DNA from: Pseudorhodobacter antarcticus
GTDB taxonomy: Bacteria > Pseudomonadota > Alphaproteobacteria > Rhodobacterales > Rhodobacteraceae
NCBI GenBank assembly: GCA_945860375.1
Contig: CAMAQR010000013.1
Span: forward strand, 14,811-78,810
Length of the DNA: 64,000 nt
Direction of reading: 5' to 3'
Below the pieces are notes generated by a model that saw nothing but the letters and a program-made list of their open reading frames with translations, did not search any database and was not told the DNA's origin. The position numbers and the translations under genes are program-made. Positions 57,501-64,000 of this stretch are shown in pieces; position 1 is the stretch's first letter, and the number at the start of each line of letters is the position of its first letter.

Positions 57501-57577
57501 GGCCCCTTAGCTCAGCTGGATAGAGCATCCGCCTTCTAAGCGGAATGTCGCACGTTCGAGTCGTGCAGGGGTCGCCA
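57501..57577 (+). tRNA. tRNA-Arg, anticodon UCU
   Basis: A 77-base cloverleaf including the CCA. The acceptor stem pairs GGCCCCT with AGGGGTC, the D stem shows the AGCTCAGCTGGATAGAGC pattern, and the anticodon loop CTTCTAA reads TCT between TCCGC and GCGGA. The T arm has TTCGAGTC. This species decodes AGA. Confidence 0.97.
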
Positions 57578-57826
57578 AAACACTTGCAACCGCTGGAAGA
57601 CGTCTTGCGATCTCGCGCGCTTTGACGTGCGGCACCAGTTCCGATTGGCGCAAGCGCCAGGAGCGGGCACCAGACAATCTGGCGCTTGTCAGCGAACCTT
57701 GACCCGTTGCACCATCACTGGCCGGTGCATTTTCAAATGCAAATGAACCGGGGCCGTTCTTCACCGCAATCGACACAGCAGCTGCCGCCGATGGGCGGCG
57801 CGGCATCGATGAAAAAATCCAACAAA

Positions 57827-58195
57827 TTAAAGGTTTTGCGGATCTTTGCGTCTCAGATGCGCACGGTAAAGCTCAGGAGCGAGGATCCGATCATAAAGCG
57901 CCGTGGTGGCGGGCCGGATCAGCGGCAAACCGGTCAGCCAAGCCGCCCACCGCCACCGCGGCATCGTTGACCAAAGTGCGCGAAAAGCAGGCATGCCGGA
58001 CAGCAACGCGCCCTTGTGAATAACGTGCAGGCGCTGTGCGGCCTGATCCGTCGTCATCCCCCATTCGGCGACACGGCTGAGGTCTTCGAACCGCACCGGC
58101 AAGCCATCGGCGCGCACGCGTTTGGCGTAGGCGCCGATTTCAAACCGGCAAACCGGGCAGGTGTCGTTGTAAAGGACTCGGGTTTCATCGACCAT
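57827..58195 (-). CDS. DCC-family (DUF393) thiol-disulfide protein
   Basis: A 122-residue thioredoxin-like protein of the DUF393/YuxK family. The active-site-like CPVC lies in VLYNDTCPVCRFEIGAYAKR. The C-terminus has the family pattern of LPLIRPATTALYDRILAPEL YRAHLRRK. Function in the family is unknown, with disulfide chemistry suspected. It is preceded by the CDGSH gene 51 bases away on the same strand, so they may be co-transcribed. Confidence 0.88.
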   Translation of the reverse strand: MVDETRVLYNDTCPVCRFEIGAYAKRVRADGLPVRFEDLSRVAEWGMTTDQAAQRLHVIHKGALLSGMPAFRALWSTMPRWRWAAWLTGLPLIRPATTALYDRILAPELYRAHLRRKDPQNL

Positions 58196-58246
58196 AGCGG
58201 CAGTATAGGCCGATAGGGGCCAGCATCCAGCGCCGGTTTGTCGCAG

Positions 58247-58489
58247 TTAAAGCGCTTTGTGACTGCCATCGCAAAACGCGCCGTTCTTGCTGTGCTTGCA
58301 GCCGCAGAGATAGGCGGTCTTGCTTTGCTCGGCGGTCACTTTGGTGGGGACAAAGCTGGTGCCTTTGTGGCTGCCGTCGCAGAAGGGTTGGGTTTTGGAT
58401 TGCCCGCAGGCACACCAGAAATAGGATTTTCCGGCCTCAAGATCGACAGGATAGGGGGATTTCTGGGCAATGATTGGTGCGTTAGACAT
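58247..58489 (-). CDS. Double CDGSH-type iron-sulfur protein
   Basis: An 80-residue protein with two [2Fe-2S] CDGSH motifs: CACGQSKTQPFCDGSH and CGCKHSKNGAFCDGSH, each with three cysteines and a histidine ligand. Both sites are intact. The double form resembles mitochondrial Miner2-type proteins in being a tandem pair, with redox or cluster-transfer function suspected. It is transcribed in line with the DCC protein. Confidence 0.93.
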   Translation of the reverse strand: MSNAPIIAQKSPYPVDLEAGKSYFWCACGQSKTQPFCDGSHKGTSFVPTKVTAEQSKTAYLCGCKHSKNGAFCDGSHKAL

Positions 58490-58598
58490 GAGGTCTCCTG
58501 TCGCTGTGTTGCCACCACGGCATCACCGGGCGGGTCGCATTGGGTCAAGCGCCAAGTCAGGGCTGTTTTGCCCAGCAGATGTGCTGGCGCGGTTGCAA

Positions 58599-59984
58599 TC
58601 AGGCGGTCAACCGCCCCCACAGATCATAGTCACCCGCTTCTTCCACCGTCACCGCAACAATATCCCCCGGCGCAAGGCCTTCGAATCTTTCATCAATGAA
58701 CAGGTTGCCATCGATTTCGGGCGCGTCGGCCATGGTGCGGCAGGTGGCGCCTTCGGCGTCGACCTCGTCCACGATCACCTGGATCACATGGCCGACTTTC
58801 GCGGCCAGTTTCGCTTCGGAAATGGCTTGGGCCTTTTCCATGAAACGGTCCCAGCGGTCTTGTTTGACGTCGGCGGGGACGTGGTCGGGCAATTTGTTGC
58901 TGCGCGCCCCGGCGACGTTTTCGTATTGGAAGCAACCAACGCGATCCAGTTGCGCCTCGTCCATCCAGTCCAGCAGGGTCTGGAACTCGGCCTCGGTTTC
59001 GCCGGGGTAGCCCACGATAAACGTGCTGCGCAGGGTGATATCCGGGCAATCCCTGCGCCAGGCGGCGATTTCGTCCAGCGTTTTGGCGGCGGCTGCCGGG
59101 CGGGCCATGCGGCGCAACACACCCGGATCGGCGTGCTGGAACGGGATATCGAGATACGGCAGGATCAGCCCCTCGGCCATCAGCGGGATCAGCTGGCGGA
59201 CGTGGGGGTAGGGGTAGACGTAGTGCAGTCGGGTCCATGCGCCCAAGCGGCCCAATTCGCGGGCCAGATCGGTGATGTGGGCGCGGACTTCACCACCCTT
59301 CCAAGGGCTCAAGTCGTGCTTGCGGTCGACGCCATAGGCCGAGGTGTCTTGCGAGATCACCAGCAGTTCCCGCACCCCGGCTTCGACCAGCTTTTCCGCC
59401 TCACGCAGCACGGCATGGGCGGGGCGGCTTTGCAGCAGCCCGCGCATGTCGGGGATGATGCAGAACTTGCACTTGTGATTGCAGCCTTCGGAAATCTTCA
59501 GATAGCTGTAATGGCGCGGCGTCAGGGAAACCGCGCTGGCGGGCAGAAGATCAATGAACGGGTCGGGTTTGGCGGGGACGGCCTTGTGGACGGCGTCCAG
59601 CACGGCCTCGTATTGATGCGGGCCGGTCACGGCGAGAACCTTTGGATGCGCGCCGGTGATGTAGTCGGGTTCCGCGCCCAGACAGCCCGTGACGATGACG
59701 CGGCCGTTTTCGGCCAGCGCCTCACCAATCGCTTCCAATGACTCTGCCTTGGCACTGTCAAGGAAGCCGCAGGTGTTGACGATCACGGCATCCGCGCCCT
59801 TGTAATCGGGGGAAATCGCATAGCCCTCGGCGCGCAGGCGGGTCAGAATCCGCTCACTGTCCACCAGCGCCTTGGGGCAGCCAAGGCTGACCATGCCGAT
59901 GGTCGGCTGGCCGGGGCGGTGCGGTTCGCTGAAGGTGGCCTTCGGGGCGAGGTCGGGGCGGAGGTTGGGCGGGTTTTGTGACAT
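58599..59984 (-). CDS. rimO: Ribosomal protein S12 methylthiotransferase
   Basis: Radical SAM enzyme that methylthiolates the conserved aspartate of S12. It has 461 residues. The N-terminal domain shows [15 protein letters not shown] with its cluster-binding cysteines, then [13 protein letters not shown] and VTGCLGA; the radical SAM motif is in [14 protein letters not shown]; a C-terminal TRAM-like end ([18 protein letters not shown]) follows. The first codon MSQNPPN fits RimO; an in-frame extension is not protein-like. It is upstream of the 17-base dyad. Confidence 0.97.
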   Translation of the reverse strand: MSQNPPNLRPDLAPKATFSEPHRPGQPTIGMVSLGCPKALVDSERILTRLRAEGYAISPDYKGADAVIVNTCGFLDSAKAESLEAIGEALAENGRVIVTGCLGAEPDYITGAHPKVLAVTGPHQYEAVLDAVHKAVPAKPDPFIDLLPASAVSLTPRHYSYLKISEGCNHKCKFCIIPDMRGLLQSRPAHAVLREAEKLVEAGVRELLVISQDTSAYGVDRKHDLSPWKGGEVRAHITDLARELGRLGAWTRLHYVYPYPHVRQLIPLMAEGLILPYLDIPFQHADPGVLRRMARPAAAAKTLDEIAAWRRDCPDITLRSTFIVGYPGETEAEFQTLLDWMDEAQLDRVGCFQYENVAGARSNKLPDHVPADVKQDRWDRFMEKAQAISEAKLAAKVGHVIQVIVDEVDAEGATCRTMADAPEIDGNLFIDERFEGLAPGDIVAVTVEEAGDYDLWGRLTA

Positions 59985-60025
59985 GCCGGGGGTATACAGC
60001 GATTTGATCCGTGGGGGTAGGGGGC

Positions 60026-60042
60026 GGTCCCGAGTTGGGACC
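60026..60042. repeat. 17-base palindromic repeat, copy 2 (reverse of 32358)
   Basis: GGTCCC, GAGTT, GGGACC is the reverse complement of the 32358-32374 element. It lies about 40 bases upstream of the rimO start codon. Confidence 0.85.
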
Positions 60043-60236
60043 GATTTCGGGATGTGGAATATCAAGGGGTTGGGCGGGGGTTTTAAGGATATGGAAAGGT
60101 TTGTGGTCCTGTGCCGCACTTTAGGTCGACCACAAGCGCATGAGATCGCGGTCAGGACGCCAACCGCCAACGCCTAGCAGTTGATGTTTCTATGCCGGGA
60201 TTGGGTATTGCCTGCGCTGCGGTTTAGTTGGCGCAT

Positions 60237-60335
60237 CACCCATCCTGCGCGGTTGGTGCCGTTGCCGATGCAGTGAAGCGTGGTTGGTGGTGGGTGAACC
60301 TGCCTTTCGGCAGAACCACCCACCCTGCGCGGTTG
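60237..60335. repeat. 19-base direct repeat pair
   Basis: CACCCATCCTGCGCGGTTG (60237-60255) and CACCCACCCTGCGCGGTTG (60317-60335) differ by one base. Between them lies GGGTGAACCTGCC..GGCAGAACCACCC, a partial inverted repeat. The block ends shortly before the stop of ppk2. Such repeats are common dispersed elements in proteobacteria. Confidence 0.6.
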
Positions 60336-60348
60336 CGGCGGGGACGGG

Positions 60349-61263
60349 TTAATATTTCCCCGGCACGTACAATTCCGGCGGCAGCACCGCGCGTTCGTAT
60401 TTGGGGTTGAAGACGCGGTCGGGCAGGATGACTTCTTCGTGCGGTACCGGTTCATAGGGAAATTGCGCCAACAGATGGTCGATGCAATTCAGGCGGGCGC
60501 GTTTTTTGTCGTTGCCTTCCACGATGTACCACGGGGCCTCGGAAATATTGGTGCGGGCCATCATTTCTTCTTTGGCCTTGGTGTATTGCTCCCAGCGCAC
60601 ACGGGATTGCAGGTCCATGGGTGACAGTTTCCACTGTTTCATCGGATCATGAATGCGCATCAGGAAGCGCATCTGCTGTTCTTCGTCAGTGATCGAAAAC
60701 CAATATTTGATCACCGTGATCCCGGACCGCACCAGCATGCGTTCAAATTCAGGCACGTCGTTGAAAAACTGTTCCACTTGATCGTCGTTGGCAAAGCCCA
60801 TCACCCGCTCGACCCCGGCGCGGTTGTACCATGAGCGGTCTAACAGCACGATTTCGCCACCAGCGGGCAAGTGCGGGACGTAGCGCTGAAAATACCATTG
60901 GGTTTTCTCGCGGTCCGAGGGTGCCGGAAGGGCCACAACGCGCACCACCCGCGGGTTCAGCCGCTGGCTGATGCGTTTGATCACGCCGCCCTTGCCCGCC
61001 GAATCGCGGCCCTCGAACAGAACCACAACCTTTTTCTTGTGATAAGACACCCAGTCTTGCAGCTTTATCAGTTCCGATTGCAGGCGGATCAAAGAATGAA
61101 AATAGACATGGCGGTCGATGCCATCGGGGTGCTTGTCCTTGTAAATCTTGGAGATTTCCATCGAAAGCTGTGCGTCTTCCAACTCCAGCTCATACTCTTC
61201 GTCGAAGGCATCGGTCAGTTCGGCTTCGAGCCAGTCAAGCGCTTGGGGCGTGGGGGTGGTCAT
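60349..61263 (-). CDS. ppk2: Polyphosphate kinase 2 family protein
   Basis: Transfers phosphate between polyphosphate and nucleotides. It has 304 residues. Walker A is EGRDSAGKGGVI near residue 85, Walker B and lid motifs follow in DRSWYNRAGVERVMGF and the EEQQMRFLMRIHDPMKQWKL block. All conserved residues of the PPK2 family are intact. Whether it favours ADP, GDP or AMP cannot be told. AAGGAG lies seven bases before the ATG. Confidence 0.95.
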   Translation of the reverse strand: MTTPTPQALDWLEAELTDAFDEEYELELEDAQLSMEISKIYKDKHPDGIDRHVYFHSLIRLQSELIKLQDWVSYHKKKVVVLFEGRDSAGKGGVIKRISQRLNPRVVRVVALPAPSDREKTQWYFQRYVPHLPAGGEIVLLDRSWYNRAGVERVMGFANDDQVEQFFNDVPEFERMLVRSGITVIKYWFSITDEEQQMRFLMRIHDPMKQWKLSPMDLQSRVRWEQYTKAKEEMMARTNISEAPWYIVEGNDKKRARLNCIDHLLAQFPYEPVPHEEVILPDRVFNPKYERAVLPPELYVPGKY

Positions 61264-61412
61264 CGCGATCTCCTTGGTTGAGATCGGTAAAACAGGGCTG
61301 TGTCACAGGGATGTGACAGTCGGTTTTGGCAAACTGTTGCCACGGTGCGAACTCTGGCTTCCTGCAGGGCGGTGGGAAGCGTAGGCTGAACGCAAATGGT
61401 ATTGGAGGCATC

Positions 61413-63437
61413 ATGCGCTGGATTTTCCGCTCGGCTATGGCTTTGGTTTTGGTGTTGGTTTTGGCTGTGGGTGCGGTTTTCATGATCCCGGCGGAAAAGA
61501 TTGCCGCGCTGGCGGTGGCGAAGTTCAACGCGTTGACGGGGCGGGAACTGGTGATTTTAGGATCGGTCCGGCCTTCGGTTTGGCCGCTGTTGGGGGTCAA
61601 GACCGGGGCTGTCAGCATGTCGAACGCCGAATGGTCGGATGAGGGGCCAATGTTGCAGGCCGAGGGTCTGGAAATTTCGGTGGATATGGCGGCGCTGATG
61701 ACCGGGGTGGTCAAGATCACCGCGGTGGAAGCGATTGCACCGCGCCTTGTGCTCGAGCGCAGCGCGAAAGGTCAGGAAAACTGGATTTTTGGCGGCAGCA
61801 GTGGCGGTGAGGTGACCACCGACACCCCCGGCGTCGGGCAACCGTTCACCATCGACAGTGCAGTGTTTTCAGACGGTGCGCTGACCTTTATCGACCATGG
61901 CGCGGGAACCCGGGTGGCTTTGTCACAGATTGAGGCCACGATCGCCATTCCCGATTACATCGGCGCGGCGCAACTGGATCTGGCGGCGGTGCTGAACGGA
62001 CAGGCTTTTTCTGCCGCGATGACGGTGGGGGCGTTTCAGAAATTCCTCGATGGCAAGGTGGTGCCGCTGGACCTGAAGCTGCAAGCGGGTGCGGCGGATG
62101 TGGCCTTTGTGGGCCGCGCGGGTCATGCGCCGATGGAAGCCGAGGGCGATCTGACGGCCCGTCTGGGCGATTTGGCGGCGATGGCGGCCCTGTTTGGGGC
62201 GCAGGCTCCGGTCCTGCCCGAAGGCATGGGCGCGCGGGATGTTCGGGTGACGGGGGCGCTGACGGTGACGTCAAAAGCGTCGCTGCATCTGCGCCAAGGC
62301 GCTGTGGTGCTGGACGGCAACGCCTTTGCCATGGACGCCGATCTGACCACGGCGGGGGACCGACCGAAACTGTCGGCCACTGTGACAGCAGGCGCGCTGG
62401 ACTTGGCGGCATTATCGGGCGGGGCGGGTGGTGGATCGGGCGGCGGTGCCGGCGCGGCTGGCTGGCCGCGTGATCCGATTGATGTCAGCGGTCTGGCTGT
62501 GATGGATGCGGCGGTGGCGGTGACGGCGGACAGTCTTGATCTGGGGATGATCAAACTGGGGGCGACGCAGATGATGGTGACGATTGACCGCGCCCGTGCC
62601 GTTTTCGATATCCGCAAGACGCGGGCCTATGCGGGTGCCATTTCGGGCAATTTCGTCGTCAATGGGCGCAACGGTCTGTCGGTGGGTGGTGACTTGGCCT
62701 TTGCGAACATGGCCTTGCAGCCGATGCTGGCTGACTTTGGCGGCTATCAGCGGCTGGTCGGCACTGGCGATCTGCGGGTGAAATTTCTGGGTATTGGCAA
62801 TTCGGTCGATGCCATCCTGCAGGGGCTGGAGGGGTCTGGCACGCTGTCGCTGACCAAGGGTGAGATTTTGGGGCTGGATATTCCCGGCATGCTGCGGACG
62901 CTGGACACCGCTTATGTGGGCGAGGGGCAAAAGACGATTTTTGACAGTCTGGCAGGCAGTTTTGTGGTCAATTCCGGGGTGTTGCGCAACGATGATCTGC
63001 GCCTGGCCTCGCCCTACATTACAGCATTTGGGGCCGGGGATGTGGGTCTTGGCTCCCGCACGCTGGAGTACCGGGTGAAGGCCACGGCGATGGCGGATGA
63101 TGCCGGGGCGGGGGGGCTGACGGCTCCGTTGCTGATCAAAGGGCCCTGGGCCGATCCGAAATTCTCACTGGATCTTGAAGCCTTGGCGCAGGAACGGCTG
63201 GATTTGGAAAAAGACAGGCTGGAGGCCGAATTGCGCGCCAAGGCGGATCAGCTGGCAGCAGAGGCGCAGGCGCGCGCCGATGCCTTGGAGGCCGAAGCAC
63301 GGGCCAGGTTGGAGTCCGAATTGGGCGTGGTGCAGCAGGACGGCGAAAGTCTGGAAGATGCAGCGCGCCGCAGGGCGGGGGAGGCGCTGGGGGACGAGGC
63401 GCGCAAGGCTTTGGAAGACATACTGAACGGGAACTAA
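61413..63437 (+). CDS. AsmA family protein
   Basis: A 674-residue inner-membrane-anchored protein of the AsmA-like superfamily, which bridges the periplasm and is linked to lipid transport and outer-membrane assembly. N-terminal anchor (FRSAMALVLVLVLAVGAVFM), the AsmA domain from residue about 25, an internal GAGGGSGGGAGAAG linker near 335, the C-terminal AsmA_2 region, and a long charged coiled coil at residues about 580-670 (LDLEKDRLEAELRAKADQLA). The ATG at 61413 has TTGGAGG nearby. It ends three bases into the transposase remnant. Confidence 0.9.
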   Translation: MRWIFRSAMALVLVLVLAVGAVFMIPAEKIAALAVAKFNALTGRELVILGSVRPSVWPLLGVKTGAVSMSNAEWSDEGPMLQAEGLEISVDMAALMTGVVKITAVEAIAPRLVLERSAKGQENWIFGGSSGGEVTTDTPGVGQPFTIDSAVFSDGALTFIDHGAGTRVALSQIEATIAIPDYIGAAQLDLAAVLNGQAFSAAMTVGAFQKFLDGKVVPLDLKLQAGAADVAFVGRAGHAPMEAEGDLTARLGDLAAMAALFGAQAPVLPEGMGARDVRVTGALTVTSKASLHLRQGAVVLDGNAFAMDADLTTAGDRPKLSATVTAGALDLAALSGGAGGGSGGGAGAAGWPRDPIDVSGLAVMDAAVAVTADSLDLGMIKLGATQMMVTIDRARAVFDIRKTRAYAGAISGNFVVNGRNGLSVGGDLAFANMALQPMLADFGGYQRLVGTGDLRVKFLGIGNSVDAILQGLEGSGTLSLTKGEILGLDIPGMLRTLDTAYVGEGQKTIFDSLAGSFVVNSGVLRNDDLRLASPYITAFGAGDVGLGSRTLEYRVKATAMADDAGAGGLTAPLLIKGPWADPKFSLDLEALAQERLDLEKDRLEAELRAKADQLAAEAQARADALEAEARARLESELGVVQQDGESLEDAARRRAGEALGDEARKALEDILNGN

Positions 63438-63844
63438 CTCTTTGGTCCCGGCATCTGGTGGATCGGGTTTAGGATGAATCGTTCCGGCTCTGATGTCGAG
63501 ATTTTACAGATGTATTCGTAGGGCGTGAGGCCGTTCAGCGTCTTGAGCCTTCGGGCGAAGTTGTCGGCTGCGAGGAAGTCCGCGAGATGTGTTCGCAGCT
63601 GAACCTGGGTTTCGCATTGGAACCGTTTCACAGTTGCGGCCTTGATCGTCCGGTTCATCCTCTCAACCTGGCCGCCCTTCAGGAAAACGATCCCCCGGAT
63701 CGTTTTCTGATCTTCGTGGCTCCACGGATGGTTGGGCTTGGTAAGGCGGTGCTCGATCCCGTTGGCCTCACAGATCATGTCAAAGCGCATTGGCCGGGAA
63801 TAGATTGTGTTGCGGTTCCGGGGCTGCTCGGCGAACTGAATGCC
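63434..63844 (-). pseudogene. Truncated IS481-family transposase (3' portion)
   Basis: The remaining C-terminal part of a DDE transposase of IS481 type: GIQFAEQPRNRNTIYSRPMR followed by FDMICEANGIEHRLTKPNHP and GQVERMNRTIKAATVKRF, which holds the catalytic glutamate. The sequence upstream of residue GIQF is not transposase-like, so the 5' half is lost. Between PNHPW and GGQVERM there are about 14 extra residues coming from a palindromic insertion. It is unlikely to be functional. Confidence 0.85.
63683..63707. repeat. Palindromic insertion inside the transposase remnant
   Basis: GAAAACGATCC, CCC, GGATCGTTTTC: 11-base arms. It lies in a segment that adds about 14 codons in frame within the catalytic region of the transposase. 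Confidence 0.85.
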
Positions 63845-64000
63845 CCTCGCCGTCGCCAGAGGCGCTCGAACCGATGGCGCTGCCTCTGGCAACTCTCTCG
63901 AACCGTGTATGGATGGCTCCTGCGTGGCAAGGGGGTTGTGGTTTTCAGGCGTCTGGTCGGTTGCGGCCATGTATTCGGTGTCTGAACTGCGGTTTTACCC

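Noticed and set aside
57507..57806. Minus-strand frame across the tRNA-Arg
   Set aside because: It translates the complement of a tRNA gene (ATPARLERATFRLEG is a known artefact).

Overview
The window looks like chromosomal DNA of a high-GC alphaproteobacterium, most likely a member of the Rhodobacteraceae (Rhodobacterales). The evidence is the gene content: an Hsp20-DUF1150 pair, a PuuE-UraD fusion, a cytochrome-linked urate hydroxylase, an NDUFS4-type complex I subunit, a PCuAC protein with a C-terminal extension, an lgt-midA-pgeF operon, and a family-typical 'GGGATATTT..AGATGAA' intergenic repeat. Most of the window is ordinary core genome. No phage, plasmid backbone, rRNA or CRISPR array is visible, and the only mobile-element remnant is a damaged IS481-type transposase at the right end.

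Layout. 0-11 kb: the 3' part of groEL, a NUDIX hydrolase, a secreted caspase-like protein, purK-purE, a small DUF465 protein, an hsp20-DUF1150 operon with a good heat-shock promoter, a bifunctional ATP sulfurylase/APS kinase, and trxB divergent from an Lrp/AsnC regulator. 11-18.5 kb: a 50-residue conserved-looking small gene with a strong ribosome binding site, the lgt-midA-pgeF operon, ubiK, and a three-gene MacAB-like export system. 18.5-32.2 kb: a urate and allantoin catabolism region (uraH, puuE-uraD, ureidoglycine aminohydrolase, allA, a purine permease and, about 7.5 kb further on, puuD). It is interrupted by an alpha/beta hydrolase, an acetyltransferase, an acyl-CoA ligase, an EEP-family phosphatase/nuclease and a kinase/PLP-enzyme pair that resembles hydroxylysine degradation. 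A LysR regulator is divergent from puuD.

32.5-44.2 kb: hrpB, meaB, and two large convergent RTX-type repeat proteins (1440 and about 1149 residues). The second ends in a Hint (hedgehog/intein-type) domain, and both contain the same degenerate module. 44.4-52.6 kb: rpmB, a copper-related pair (small cysteine protein and PCuAC protein), a 2OG-Fe(II) dioxygenase, an FMN-type split-barrel protein, lepA, an AT-richer stretch of about 0.7 kb without a recognisable gene, small envelope proteins and a formate/nitrite-family channel. 52.6-64 kb: uvrB with a candidate LexA box, the NDUFS4-like subunit, an exported protein, a GNAT acetyltransferase, tRNA-Arg(UCU), a DCC-family protein, a double-CDGSH protein, rimO, ppk2, an AsmA-family protein and the transposase remnant.

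The most coherent metabolic unit is urate degradation: PuuD oxidises urate to 5-hydroxyisourate, UraH and the UraD domain give allantoin, the PuuE domain gives allantoate, and the ureidoglycine aminohydrolase and AllA finish at glyoxylate and urea. An allantoate amidohydrolase and a xanthine dehydrogenase are not in the window. The most unusual material is the RTX/RTX-Hint pair, the kinase/phospho-lyase pair, the secreted caspase-like protein, and several families of short palindromic or dispersed intergenic repeats. I did not find a convincingly new multi-gene system.
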